A stretch of DNA of 64,000 nt from Bacteroidales bacterium. Its GTDB lineage: Bacteria; Bacteroidota; Bacteroidia; Bacteroidales; WCHB1-69. Each line of letters begins with the position of its first letter. The first letter of the stretch is position 1. The stretch covers positions 1 through 64,000 of the forward strand of contig JAGCUN010000015.1 of assembly GCA_017962845.1 (NCBI GenBank). The letters are read 5' to 3'. The notes beneath the pieces are model-generated. The model saw only the letters and a program-made list of their open reading frames with translations. It made no database searches and was not told where the DNA came from. Positions 23,832 to 32,734 of the stretch are shown here, in pieces. A program made the translations under genes and the position numbers.

Positions 23832-25619
23832 TTAGTTGTCGGTCTTCAGGTTCTCGCACACAATCTCGGCGATGTCTTTCACCGGAAGGGTGGTGGAGTG
23901 AACGAAGGCCTTCTTGCACATCGGACAGGCGGTGGCAATCATGTCAGGCTTCTTGTACATGAGGTTGTTCACCGCCGCGTCGCGGATTTTCTTCTGCTGG
24001 TCGATGTCGATGAGCGAGTCGCCAAGGGTGATGCCGCAGCAGAGGCTGTCCTCGCCTTCCTGCTTGGCTTTCACGAGGTGGGTGGTGGCTTTCAGCACCT
24101 GGCGCGGCTCTTTGTAGATGCCGCAGCCGCGACCCAGCTCGCACGGATCGTGATAGACGGTGCGCAGGTCATCTTTGCGCACTTTGATGCGCCCGCTCTT
24201 GATGAGCATCTGCAGATATTCGGTGTGATGTACTACAGGAATGTTCAGCTTGTAGTCTTTTTTGAAGGTCTGATAGCAGATGGGGCAGGAGGTTACCAGC
24301 ATGGTGATTCGCGACTTCTTGATGTGTTCGGTCACCTTGCGGCGCAGGTCGGCGGCCTGCTGGTTAAAGCCCTGCTGTATCAGCGGCCGCCCGCAGCAGA
24401 TGGAGCGGTCTTCATCCATGAACCAGTATTTCTGTCCGGCCGCCTCGAAGATGGTCTTCATCGACTGGGTGATGCCGGGGGTGAGGTGCGACATGCAGCC
24501 GCCGAAGTAGCCGATACGGCCGATGGCGTTGAAAGGCTGCACGTTGTCGAGATAGGTGTAGTTGCCTACAGTGTCGAGTTCGCGCTTGTTACGCTCCTGC
24601 TGGCGGATGGCCATCAGGTCGATGTTCACCGGACAGTCGGCGGCGCAGCGGGCACACAACAGACAGTTGTCGGCCACATCGGGCTTGTCCATCTTGTAAC
24701 GCAAGTTGCGCAGAAAATACACCGACTGCACATTGTTGATTCCCAGCTCGGTGTTCAACGGACAGTGGTCGATACACATACCGCAGCGCGAGCAAGCACT
24801 CAGCTCGTACATGGTGTAGCCGGTACGTTCGCTCTTTTCGCGCACGCCCCATTTGCGGAAGATGATCAGCAAAATCTCGGTGAAGATGTGCATGTAGCGC
24901 GAGAAGGGGAGCGTGACAAAGAAGGTGCAGAGGGCGATGGAATAGAGCGTCCATGAGGTCAGCTCGAAGGTGGCGGCAAATTCAATGGGAATCAGATTGC
25001 CAAGTGTCTGGGTGACGAAGCCGCCGTTATGGTAGATGCTCGCCGTCATCGACTCACTGAGCAGACGGAGCGGGAAGATGCACCAGAGGGAGGCTTTGGC
25101 AAAGCGGTCGAAAATCACATGCTTGGTGGCTTTCTTCATGCCCAAAGCCTTCGAGTAGATTTTCTTCACCAATGCCAACAGGATGCCCGACAACACATAC
25201 AGCAGCAGCGCATCCATGATGGTGGTCAGCAACATGGCGCCTTTGAAGGTGCCGTGCGAATGGATGAAGAAGCGGTAGAAGATGGCCAGCCAAAACGGAT
25301 GTGCCCCATCGACAGTGGGGGTGATGTGGCTCTCCACAAAACCAACCGCAATCAGCAAAAACCAGCCGAAGGCAATGCTTCGGTGCATGTAGCCTAATAT
25401 GAGGTTTTTGCGGGAAATCCTTAGGTGTAAAAGTCCTTCACAAAAACACTCCCAAAGGGCGGGAAGAATTTTCCATGAAAGGATGTTCTTGCGGATGACG
25501 GCGCGCTGCAAGCGGTCCAGCTGCTTGAACCAACGCACGTATTTCCAAATGCAGATGCCAAAAAGAAAAATGGCACCCAGCACAAAAGGAAGTACAAACG
25601 GATTGAAATATTCAGACAT
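23832..25619 (-). CDS. Membrane Fe-S oxidoreductase (HdrE/HdrD-like fusion)
   Basis: This 595-residue protein has about five to six N-terminal transmembrane helices (residues 8-250) resembling the NarI/HdrE haem-b membrane domain. Two 4Fe-4S motifs follow (CSRCGMCIDHCP near 285, CLLCARCAADCP near 325), and then two CCG domains (YFGGCMS, ICCGRPL, SCPICYQTF; DPCELGRGCG, SLCCGITL, ACPMCKKAF). This matches the HdrED/DsrMK/TmcBC class, which passes electrons between membrane quinones and cytoplasmic thiol/disulfide chemistry. It is the third gene of the Fe-S operon. Confidence 0.8.
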   Translation of the reverse strand: MSEYFNPFVLPFVLGAIFLFGICIWKYVRWFKQLDRLQRAVIRKNILSWKILPALWECFCEGLLHLRISRKNLILGYMHRSIAFGWFLLIAVGFVESHITPTVDGAHPFWLAIFYRFFIHSHGTFKGAMLLTTIMDALLLYVLSGILLALVKKIYSKALGMKKATKHVIFDRFAKASLWCIFPLRLLSESMTASIYHNGGFVTQTLGNLIPIEFAATFELTSWTLYSIALCTFFVTLPFSRYMHIFTEILLIIFRKWGVREKSERTGYTMYELSACSRCGMCIDHCPLNTELGINNVQSVYFLRNLRYKMDKPDVADNCLLCARCAADCPVNIDLMAIRQQERNKRELDTVGNYTYLDNVQPFNAIGRIGYFGGCMSHLTPGITQSMKTIFEAAGQKYWFMDEDRSICCGRPLIQQGFNQQAADLRRKVTEHIKKSRITMLVTSCPICYQTFKKDYKLNIPVVHHTEYLQMLIKSGRIKVRKDDLRTVYHDPCELGRGCGIYKEPRQVLKATTHLVKAKQEGEDSLCCGITLGDSLIDIDQQKKIRDAAVNNLMYKKPDMIATACPMCKKAFVHSTTLPVKDIAEIVCENLKTDN

Positions 25620-25625
25620 GGAGAT

Positions 25626-25955
25626 TTATTTAGTGTTGAGAATTTTGCGCATGTTCATCACTGCCGGCCGCAGGCTCACCCCGCGGGGACATACCAGCGT
25701 GCATTTGCCGCACAGCATACATTGTTCCAGCTCCTTGGCCAGCTTGTCGTACTGTGCCTGCTGGTACATTGATTTGATTTTGCGAATGTTGAAGCCCGTG
25801 AATTGCTGCGCGCTGCAGGTGGCTGTACAGGCTCCGCAGTTCATGCAACGCTTGAAGGAGGGGACAATCTTTTCCAACTGCTCCAGCTTGTCGAAGTTGC
25901 AGTTGTCAAGGTTGACGACACGGGTCTGGGCGATAGAATATCCGAAGTTGATCAT
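25626..25955 (-). CDS. 4Fe-4S dicluster protein (HdrC-like, short)
   Basis: This 109-residue soluble protein has two 4Fe-4S motifs (CMNCGACTATCSA and CMLCGKCTLVCPRG), in the HdrC-type spacing with helices between. It lies 22 bases after one HdrC-like gene and 6 bases before the membrane oxidoreductase gene. It is probably an electron-transfer subunit of the complex. Confidence 0.8.
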   Translation of the reverse strand: MINFGYSIAQTRVVNLDNCNFDKLEQLEKIVPSFKRCMNCGACTATCSAQQFTGFNIRKIKSMYQQAQYDKLAKELEQCMLCGKCTLVCPRGVSLRPAVMNMRKILNTK

Positions 25956-25977
25956 AGGGTTGTTTTTGAGCGTATCT

Positions 25978-26580
25978 CTATTCTTCCAACAGTTTTTGAT
26001 GGAGGTCCATTCCTCCGGTCACTTCATAAATACGGCGGATTTCTTCCAAATTCTTTTGGTGAATTTCGCGTAATGCACCGGGCCCCTCCCCGTGGTAGTT
26101 GGCCCCTAACTTGGGCGCAATGTCAATGATGTTGTTCACATACCATTCCCAAATCGGCCCTTGCTCGGGGTGTTTTTCCGGCAGCACCAAGTCGGGATGC
26201 ACACAGTAGCCGGTGTTAAGGATGTTGTTACCCAAGGTCTCTGCCAACCGGTGCTGCTGACTGCGTATCTCGTCATGAAAGTAGCCCAGCATCTGCGAAT
26301 ATTTGCGGAGAATCTGGATAATTTCGCCTGGCGCATTGCCACGCGGACAACGCGGCTTGCACGACATGCACTGTCCGCACGCCCAAATCACATCCGACCG
26401 CAGCAATGCCTCAATGGCATTCTCATCTTTCCGCTGCACCGTATCGCAAATCTGACGCGGGTCGTAGTCGAAGAACTCTGCGGCCGGACAAATGGCGGTG
26501 CAGATGCCGCAATTCATGCAGGCTTTCAGCGCCTCACTGGCGCGACTGTCCTGCATCAACAAATTGTATAAATTGCCCAT
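25978..26580 (-). CDS. HdrC-like 4Fe-4S dicluster protein
   Basis: This 200-residue protein starts at ATG 26580 (MGNLYNLLMQ). The longer frame beginning MYLCS at 26613 reads through the -7 box and is not a real start. It has two 4Fe-4S motifs (CMNCGICTAICPA and CGQCMSCKPRCPRG) and a C-terminal helical extension of about 110 residues ending in KLLEE. It is the first gene of the four-gene Fe-S unit, running to the HdrB-like gene at 22744. Confidence 0.8.
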   Translation of the reverse strand: MGNLYNLLMQDSRASEALKACMNCGICTAICPAAEFFDYDPRQICDTVQRKDENAIEALLRSDVIWACGQCMSCKPRCPRGNAPGEIIQILRKYSQMLGYFHDEIRSQQHRLAETLGNNILNTGYCVHPDLVLPEKHPEQGPIWEWYVNNIIDIAPKLGANYHGEGPGALREIHQKNLEEIRRIYEVTGGMDLHQKLLEE

Positions 26581-26601
26581 TATTTTCTGATAAAAATCGC
26601 T

Positions 26602-26610
26602 GCAAAGATA
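26602..26610 (-). promoter_or_regulatory. -7 promoter box for the Hdr-like operon
   Basis: TATCTTTGC on the minus strand ends 22 bases before ATG 26580, giving a very short leader. Confidence 0.65.
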
Positions 26611-26661
26611 CAACTTTTTTGCAGAATGCTAACCCTCTATTCTATCAGATTCGGCAATGCT

Positions 26662-27312
26662 TCAACGGATGTGATCCAGCATGGTCTCGATCAGGTTCTC
26701 GGCGCTGTCGGCAATGTCGGCGATGGAGGCCGGAAGCATGTAGCAAGGCGTGGTGAACACGAGGTTGCGCTTGTCGGAGATGACTTCCGTAATCTGGGTG
26801 TTGACGTGCGAGGCGCCCATCTTCTCCACATCGGCGATGGTACCTGGGTCGGAGCCGACGGTCACCGTGACGTCGCCCAGCACTTTGGCCACCAATACGG
26901 GGGCGATGCAGAGCGCACCGATGGCTTTGCCTGCCTTGTGGGTGGCGACGATGGCGTTGCGCACCGAGTCAAGCACTTTCGCGTTGGCCCCGTCGAAGGC
27001 GTAGGTGAAGAGGTTCTTGGCCACTCCGAAGCCGCCGGGCATCACTAAAGCATCAAAGTCCTCAGGTCGGTACTCCGAAATCTCGTGGATGTCGCCACGG
27101 GCAATGCGGGCGGCCTCCACCAGCATGTTGCGCTCACCTTCCATGGGCTGGCGCGTGAGGTGGTTCATCACATGGTACTGCGGCGCGTCGGGGGCAAAAA
27201 CCGTGTAGCTGCAACCGTTACGGTCAATGGCCAGCAACGTCATCACCGCCTCGTGAATCTCAGAGCCGTCCAAATGTCCGCATCCATTCAGAATTACTGC
27301 AAATTTTTTCAT
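26662..27312 (-). CDS. elbB: ElbB-like glyoxalase (DJ-1/PfpI superfamily)
   Basis: This 216-residue protein is of the ElbB (isoprenoid biosynthesis protein with amidotransferase-like domain) family. The start KKFAVILNGCGHLDGSEIHE and the nucleophile-elbow Cys in IGALCIAPVL are characteristic, as is ALVMPGGFGVAKNL. E. coli ElbB has glyoxalase activity, but its physiological role is unsettled. It lies 15 bases after yqgE on the same strand. Confidence 0.9.
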   Translation of the reverse strand: MKKFAVILNGCGHLDGSEIHEAVMTLLAIDRNGCSYTVFAPDAPQYHVMNHLTRQPMEGERNMLVEAARIARGDIHEISEYRPEDFDALVMPGGFGVAKNLFTYAFDGANAKVLDSVRNAIVATHKAGKAIGALCIAPVLVAKVLGDVTVTVGSDPGTIADVEKMGASHVNTQITEVISDKRNLVFTTPCYMLPASIADIADSAENLIETMLDHIR

Positions 27313-27327
27313 GTCTTCTTTATAAAA

Positions 27328-27909
27328 TTAATTAAAAGTTATAACATCTTGTATATCAAGCCAGTGCAAATAATCCTCGCCTAGATTTTTGACCGCACTA
27401 TGCCAGATTTTTTCAACAGGTGTGTCAAAAACCAAGGAGGGAGTATAGGGAGAAACCACCCACATACTACGCTCCAGCTCCTCTTCTAGCTGCCCAGCAC
27501 TCCACCCCGAATAACCGAGGAAAAAACGGTACTTCAGCGTGGAAATCGCCTGATGCTCAATAAGGGAAAGCAACACTGAGTCGATGCCAGAGAAAAGTCC
27601 GGGCATGACCATGCGAAAACGTTCAAGATCTTCAAAGTTATGCAACGTGATGATGGTGTCAAGCATCACCGGTCCGCCCACATCAAACTGGTCGGGAACC
27701 TTCCAACTGGGTTTTACATCCGTAACATTCACTTGGGTGCGTTTGTTAAGAATCAACCCTACCGAACCCTCCTGACCTGTTTCCAATAGTAATACCACCG
27801 AGTGGTTGAAAAATGTATCGTTGAAAAAAGGGGTGGAGACGAGCATAACACCACTTTCGAGAGACACTCCCGTGGGTTTCACCTTCATAAAATCACGCTC
27901 GAAATCCAT
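27328..27909 (-). CDS. YqgE/AlgH family protein
   Basis: This 193-residue DUF179 protein has the conserved MLVSTPFFNDTFFNHSVVLL and GSVGLILNKR blocks, followed by FDVGGPV and FFLGYSGWSAGQLEEEL. Its biochemical function is unknown despite wide conservation. A second in-frame ATG at residue 8 (MKVKP) is an alternative start. It heads a unit with elbB and is divergent from the MurL-like gene. Confidence 0.9.
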   Translation of the reverse strand: MDFERDFMKVKPTGVSLESGVMLVSTPFFNDTFFNHSVVLLLETGQEGSVGLILNKRTQVNVTDVKPSWKVPDQFDVGGPVMLDTIITLHNFEDLERFRMVMPGLFSGIDSVLLSLIEHQAISTLKYRFFLGYSGWSAGQLEEELERSMWVVSPYTPSLVFDTPVEKIWHSAVKNLGEDYLHWLDIQDVITFN

Positions 27910-27923
27910 AATTGAAATTGATG

Positions 27924-27932
27924 TGCAAAAAT
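27924..27932 (-). promoter_or_regulatory. -7 promoter box for yqgE-elbB
   Basis: TATTTTTGC on the minus strand ends 15 bases before ATG 27909. Confidence 0.6.
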
Positions 27933-27958
27933 AAGCATTTTCTTTGTACTAAAAATTG

Positions 27959-27967
27959 TATTTTTGC
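27959..27967 (+). promoter_or_regulatory. -7 promoter box for the MurL-like gene
   Basis: TATTTTTGC lies 16 bases before ATG 27984 and is divergent from the yqgE promoter. Confidence 0.6.
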
Positions 27968-27983
27968 GTAGAAAAAAATAATT

Positions 27984-29252
27984 ATGCAAAACCAAGATCT
28001 TTTTGAAAAACTGCGGAAACAACATCCGACCTTCACTTACGAAGGTTTTCAATATCAATATAGTGAAAATCAGATTGATATAACTTTCAACTTCCGTATT
28101 GGTGAAACGATACATTTCACGCCCTCCATGCACCTCTCTCCAGGCAAGCACGGCATCCGCCTTGCGGAGCCGAAACAGTTGGAGGGCATCATCTTCCATA
28201 TCGGCCTCATCGAACTCATCAGCTACTGGAAATGCGCCTGCTGCCCCGTCGTACACGTAAAAGGATACCGCCTCTCTGAAGTCCAACAACAATGGTGGAA
28301 AAATCTCTATTGGAAAGGTTTGGGTGAATTTTTCTATCAGAATGGCATTTCGTCTGATATAAAGAACTTTATGAGCTTTTCTTTCGATGAAGATGCTGCA
28401 CCGATTGAGGTCTTTCAATGCCAAAAAGTGGCAGAGTCTGACGCGGTTATCGTGCCGATCGGAGGGGGAAAAGACTCGGTGGTAACGCTGGAGCACCTAA
28501 AGCAGAAGCACCGCATCGTGCCGTTCATCATCAACCCGCGTGGGGCGACGCTCGACTGCGCACGAGTGGCTGGCTTCCCTGACGAAGAGGACATTGTGGT
28601 GCTGAAACGCGAGATTTCACCCCGACTGTTGGAGTTGAATCGGCAAGGCTACCTGAACGGGCACACGCCCTTTTCGGCCATGTTGGCCTTCTATTCCTTG
28701 TTGGTGAGCACCGTGACGGGCGTGCGCGAGGTGGCCCTCTCCAACGAATCGAGCGCCAACGAGCCCACCATCCCCGGCACCGAAATCAACCACCAGTATT
28801 CCAAGTCGGTGGAGTTTGAAGAGAATTTTCGTCATTATGTAAAAGAAAACCTCAACGATATTAATCATTATTACAGCTATTTACGACCTTATTGCGAGTT
28901 GGAGATTGCCCAATTTTTTGCACAGTATCCCCAATATTTTGAGGTTTTCAGAAGTTGCAATGCGGGCAGCAAAAGCAATATATGGTGCTGCAACTGTCCG
29001 AAATGCCTTTTCGCCTACATCATTCTCTCGCCATTCATAGAAGATACCCAAATGATTCATATCTTCGGGGAAGATTTGCTCAACAAACCCTCTCTGCAAC
29101 AATATTTTGACGAATTGACAGGGATTGCGGAAAACAAGCCTTTTGAATGTGTAGGCACCGTTGATGAGGTGAATCAAGCATTAGGGATGGTGGCCGAAAA
29201 ATATCGCGGGAAATATTTGATAGACAGATGGTTGAAGATTAAAAAACAGTAA
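27984..29252 (+). CDS. MurL-like protein (UDP-MurNAc-L-Ala-L-Glu epimerase-like, PP-loop fold)
   Basis: This 422-residue protein contains a PP-loop-like nucleotide site G160-G-G-K-D-S165. The conserved blocks LNGHTPFSAM and SNESSANE (253-260), followed by NHQYSK, resemble the MurL family. In Xanthomonas MurL converts the terminal L-Glu of UDP-MurNAc-L-Ala-L-Glu to D-Glu, with MurD2 as partner. A C-terminal Cys cluster (CNAGSKSNIWCCNCPKC) could bind metal. The N-terminal 130 residues are less familiar. No MurD2 gene is nearby. The assignment rests on motif resemblance only and could be another ATP-pyrophosphatase-type enzyme. Confidence 0.6.
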   Translation: MQNQDLFEKLRKQHPTFTYEGFQYQYSENQIDITFNFRIGETIHFTPSMHLSPGKHGIRLAEPKQLEGIIFHIGLIELISYWKCACCPVVHVKGYRLSEVQQQWWKNLYWKGLGEFFYQNGISSDIKNFMSFSFDEDAAPIEVFQCQKVAESDAVIVPIGGGKDSVVTLEHLKQKHRIVPFIINPRGATLDCARVAGFPDEEDIVVLKREISPRLLELNRQGYLNGHTPFSAMLAFYSLLVSTVTGVREVALSNESSANEPTIPGTEINHQYSKSVEFEENFRHYVKENLNDINHYYSYLRPYCELEIAQFFAQYPQYFEVFRSCNAGSKSNIWCCNCPKCLFAYIILSPFIEDTQMIHIFGEDLLNKPSLQQYFDELTGIAENKPFECVGTVDEVNQALGMVAEKYRGKYLIDRWLKIKKQ

Positions 29253-29309
29253 AATAAAGGATATTCATCAAAAGCGGACGATTTTTATTGGGAATTCCGA
29301 TTAAAATTG

Positions 29310-29318
29310 TATTTTTGC
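29310..29318 (+). promoter_or_regulatory. -7 promoter box for ktrA-ktrB
   Basis: TATTTTTGC lies 23 bases before ATG 29342. Confidence 0.6.
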
Positions 29319-29341
29319 CGCTTGACTAAAAGTATAGAGAT

Positions 29342-30040
29342 ATGTCTAACGAAAGATTTGCGATTATTGGGGCAGGGCATTTCGGTTCATCCATTGCTAT
29401 TGCGCTGTCACAGAGCGGCGCCGAGGTGCTGGTCATTGATTCCGACATCAATGTTATACAAGATATATCAGATGATGTGGCGTATGCGGTCTGCATTGAC
29501 GCGACGAACAAAAAGGCACTGATTGCGGAGAATATACAAGATTTCGACGTGGTGGTCGTGGCCATCGGCAACGACTTTGTGAAGCGGCTGTTGTGTACGG
29601 CCAACCTGATGGACCTGAACGTGAAGCGCATCATCTGCCGCACAATGGGCAAGAACCAGCGCATCATCTTGGAAAAGATGGGCGTGACCGAATTTCTGTC
29701 GCCTGAAGACGAAATCGGTACGTTGTTTGCCGAGCGTTTGCTGAACCCCAGTGTGGTATCCTACCTGCAACTCCCTGATGGATACCGCATTGCTGAAATT
29801 ATCGCTCCACAGAGACTCATCGGCATGACCATCGCCGACCTCAACCTCCGCGACGCCTATCGTTTGAGTTTGATTACCATCCGTCGCAACTTTGCCGACT
29901 CGCCGACTCCCACACAGAGCAATGCCACCGGCCACACGCTCGGCGTGCCCGACACCTCCACCGTGATAGAGGAGAAGGACTGCTTCGTGATTTTCGGCCT
30001 CACCCGCGACATCGAGAACTTCATCAAGAAAAACCAGTAA
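29342..30040 (+). CDS. Potassium uptake regulatory protein (KtrA/TrkA-like, RCK)
   Basis: This 232-residue cytoplasmic gating subunit has an N-terminal RCK_N Rossmann domain with the nucleotide loop G10-A-G-H-F-G15 and the acidic end of strand 2 (LVIDSD). An RCK_C domain covers about 135-230. A flexible insertion of about 25 residues (DSPTPTQSNATGHTLG) interrupts RCK_C. A single RCK pair means KtrA type rather than duplicated TrkA. It is followed 4 bases later by the channel subunit. Confidence 0.9.
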   Translation: MSNERFAIIGAGHFGSSIAIALSQSGAEVLVIDSDINVIQDISDDVAYAVCIDATNKKALIAENIQDFDVVVVAIGNDFVKRLLCTANLMDLNVKRIICRTMGKNQRIILEKMGVTEFLSPEDEIGTLFAERLLNPSVVSYLQLPDGYRIAEIIAPQRLIGMTIADLNLRDAYRLSLITIRRNFADSPTPTQSNATGHTLGVPDTSTVIEEKDCFVIFGLTRDIENFIKKNQ

Positions 30041-30044
30041 CGGC

Positions 30045-31844
30045 ATGAAGTGGCCTGAGATGAGAAGATGGAGGAAAGCGCAGTGGCTGCTGGCAAACAA
30101 CCGGCAGCGCATCGACCTCGTTTTGCGCGCCCTCTCCTTCCCCATCACGCTGGCCGCCGTCGTATGCATCATCATCCAGCATGGATGCTTCCTCACCGAC
30201 GCCCAGACAGTATGGACCTCGGCTATGGTCATCATCGCCTACGCTTTCTTCTTCTTCAAATTCCTCCTCCGCGCCTGCTATTACGAGACCAAATTTATCA
30301 ACTATCTGAAAAATAATAAGATGGAACTTGTCATCATTGCAGTGTTCCTTCTTATCTCTATTTTCAGCCGACAACTCCAGCGACTTTTTTCCGTCCCCGA
30401 TGCTACCTTCCCCCACTACCGGCAGCTGTTTTTCCACCTTTATTACCTGATCATTTTCTTTGTAGAGCTGGCCAAAGTAAGTGCCTTCCTGAAAAAAATC
30501 AACATGAGTCCGCCGCTGCTGATGATGGTGTCGTTCTTCCTGCTAATTGCCTTCGGCACGCTGCTGCTGCTCATGCCCAAGGCCACCACCAACGGCATCA
30601 CCTTCGCTGACGCGCTCTTCACGGCCACCAGCGCCAGTTGCGTCACAGGGCTCACCTCGGTCAACACCGCACTCAGCTTCACTACCACAGGACACATCAT
30701 CCTATTGGTACTGATGCAGTTGGGCGGTATGAGCATCCTCTCCTTTGCAACCTTCTTCATCTCCTTCCTCTCACATTCCTACACAGGGCTGCGCTACCAA
30801 TATATGGTGAAAGATATGCTCTCCACCAACCGCGTGTCGGACTCTTTCTCTTTCTTGCGCGAAATTATCATGATGACCTTCGTCATCGAGGGCGTGGGTG
30901 CTGTGATGCTCTATATGTATTGGCGCACTACTGGACTTTTTGCAGAAGACAGCGAAACCATCTTTTATGCCATTTTCCATGCCATTTCAGCGTTCAATAA
31001 CGCCGGATTCTCGTTATGGCAGACGGGACTGATGGACCAGGCTATTGTAAGCAGCTATTTCCCGCAGATGATCATCATGATTTTGGTCTTCTCCGGCGGC
31101 ATCGGCTACGTGGTGCTGCGTGACTTCTTCGATCCTCGCGTCATTGCGGAACGCAAGAAAAAAAGATGGATGAAGCTCGCCGACGGCACCCATATCGCGC
31201 TGCTCACCTCCTTTGCCATCATCATCGTGGGCACCCTATTATTCTATGCATTAGAATACAATAATACCTTGGCGAAAAGCAGCGGGTTTGAGAAATTTTT
31301 CTCCGCTTTGTTCCAGATTACGGCCGGTCGAACAGCAGGTTTCAACATTGTAGATATTGATGCCATCACCGTTCCTTCCCTGCTCATCTTCATCATCATT
31401 ATCTTCATCGGAGCCTCCCCGGGTTCTACGGGCGGCGGTATCAAAACCACCACCTTCTTCGTCATCATCAAGTCACTTTTCGCCACCATCCAAGGAAAGA
31501 GCAAAATTGAATTTCGTAAGAAAACCATCCCCTTCCAAATCGTCGATAAAGCCTACTCCATCGTGGTGATGACGCTTGTGTTCATCGTCAGTTCCACCAT
31601 CATACTCTGTATCATCGATCCGCAAATTCCGCTCAAAAACACCATGTTTGAAGCCGCCTCCGCTTTCACCACCTGCGGCCTCTCCACCGGCTGCATCGAC
31701 CAGTTCTCAGACGCGGGAAAATTGGTGCTCACCATCAACATGTATATTGGAAGAATCGGCACCCTAACCTTCGCTTACGCCCTCAGCAAACGTGTGAAAG
31801 AGACCAAACACGAGTACCCGGAGACCTATTTTATGGTGGGTTAA
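30045..31844 (+). CDS. Potassium transporter membrane subunit (KtrB/TrkH-like)
   Basis: This 599-residue K+ translocating subunit of the Trk/Ktr/HKT superfamily shows selectivity-filter-like loops in each repeat: TATSASCVTGLTSV, SAFNNAGFSLW, GRTAGFNIVDID and SAFTTCGLSTG. About 140 extra N-terminal residues with three to four hydrophobic segments precede the core, which is typical for Bacteroidota members. It pairs with ktrA (4-base gap). Confidence 0.9.
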   Translation: MKWPEMRRWRKAQWLLANNRQRIDLVLRALSFPITLAAVVCIIIQHGCFLTDAQTVWTSAMVIIAYAFFFFKFLLRACYYETKFINYLKNNKMELVIIAVFLLISIFSRQLQRLFSVPDATFPHYRQLFFHLYYLIIFFVELAKVSAFLKKINMSPPLLMMVSFFLLIAFGTLLLLMPKATTNGITFADALFTATSASCVTGLTSVNTALSFTTTGHIILLVLMQLGGMSILSFATFFISFLSHSYTGLRYQYMVKDMLSTNRVSDSFSFLREIIMMTFVIEGVGAVMLYMYWRTTGLFAEDSETIFYAIFHAISAFNNAGFSLWQTGLMDQAIVSSYFPQMIIMILVFSGGIGYVVLRDFFDPRVIAERKKKRWMKLADGTHIALLTSFAIIIVGTLLFYALEYNNTLAKSSGFEKFFSALFQITAGRTAGFNIVDIDAITVPSLLIFIIIIFIGASPGSTGGGIKTTTFFVIIKSLFATIQGKSKIEFRKKTIPFQIVDKAYSIVVMTLVFIVSSTIILCIIDPQIPLKNTMFEAASAFTTCGLSTGCIDQFSDAGKLVLTINMYIGRIGTLTFAYALSKRVKETKHEYPETYFMVG

Positions 31845-31919
31845 TTTATTTATAATCAATTATTTATGATTTAAATATTAAAAATTTGAAGATTTAGGTG
31901 CAGATTTACAAAAAAGTTG

Positions 31920-31928
31920 TATTTTTGC
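31920..31928 (+). promoter_or_regulatory. -7 promoter box for tRNA-Glu(CTC)
   Basis: TATTTTTGC lies 11 bases before the tRNA 5' end, the spacing expected for initiation close to the mature end. Confidence 0.65.
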
Positions 31929-31939
31929 AGCATCAAACT

Positions 31940-32016
31940 GGCGCATTCGTCTAGTGGTCCAGGACGTCAGATTCTCAGTCTGAATATCAAGGGTTCGACT
32001 CCCTTATGCGCTACCA
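31940..32016 (+). tRNA. tRNA-Glu, anticodon CTC
   Basis: A full cloverleaf: acceptor GGCGCAT/ATGCGCT (first pair G-U), D arm GTCT/GGAC, anticodon stem TCAGA/TCTGA with loop TTCTCAG, T arm AAGGG/CCCTT with TTCGACT, and an encoded CCA. It decodes GAG. It has its own promoter and terminator. Confidence 0.95.
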
Positions 32017-32017
32017 C

Positions 32018-32046
32018 GGCAGAAGTAAAATTCTGCCTTTTTTTTT
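32018..32046 (+). terminator. Terminator of tRNA-Glu(CTC)
   Basis: GGCAGAA and TTCTGCC arms with a 6-base loop are followed by nine T. Confidence 0.85.
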
Positions 32047-32063
32047 CGTAAAAAGAAGAATAT

Positions 32064-32720
32064 ATGCTGGTAATTTTTGATCTGGACGGCACCATTCTCA
32101 ACACCCTGGAAGATTTGGCCTCATCGGGCAACCACGTCCTTTCCTGCCACGGTTACCCCACCCATCCCACCGAAGCCTATAAGATGTTCGTGGGAAATGG
32201 CATTCAAAAATTAATGGAACGAATACTTCCTGAAGAATATCGCACAGAATCCATTGTATCAACGCTTTACCACGAATTTTTGGAGTATTACGATTTGCAT
32301 AAAATGGACAAGACTGTGCCATATTCTGGCATTATCGAACTACTGGAAGGGTTGCAAAATCAGGGTATCAAATTGGCGGTAGCATCGAACAAAGCGCACG
32401 AAGCCATGGGTCCGCTGATGCGCCACTACTTCCCCACCATCCGTTTCTCGGCGGTGTTAGGGTACCGTCCCGGCGCATTGCCCAAGCCCAATCCCGACAT
32501 GGTGTTCGAGATCATCGAGGCGGCACGTGAAACGCAGAAGTCAACGCTTTTTGTGGGCGACAGCTGTGTAGATATGGAGACGGCCACGCGGGCGGGACTG
32601 AAAAAGATGGGCGTGCTGTGGGGATACCGCACCAAAGAAGAACTCGTGAATGCCGGCGCGGATTACATCCTTGAAAAACCGGATCTCACGAGTTTCAATA
32701 AAATCCTTCAATTCTTGTAA
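32064..32720 (+). CDS. HAD-family phosphatase (phosphoglycolate phosphatase-like)
   Basis: This 218-residue HAD hydrolase starts with FDLDGTILNT (nucleophile D6). It has motif II in VASNK, motif III Lys in KPNPD, and motif IV GDSCVDMETA. The cap and length resemble Gph, which dephosphorylates 2-phosphoglycolate, but substrate cannot be fixed by sequence alone. It starts 18 bases after the tRNA terminator and converges with ffh. Confidence 0.85.
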   Translation: MLVIFDLDGTILNTLEDLASSGNHVLSCHGYPTHPTEAYKMFVGNGIQKLMERILPEEYRTESIVSTLYHEFLEYYDLHKMDKTVPYSGIIELLEGLQNQGIKLAVASNKAHEAMGPLMRHYFPTIRFSAVLGYRPGALPKPNPDMVFEIIEAARETQKSTLFVGDSCVDMETATRAGLKKMGVLWGYRTKEELVNAGADYILEKPDLTSFNKILQFL

Positions 32721-32734
32721 TAGAAAAAACGGCG

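Noticed and set aside
23793..24956. 387-codon forward frame opposite the membrane Fe-S gene
   Set aside because: Antisense shadow of a gene with clear cluster motifs.
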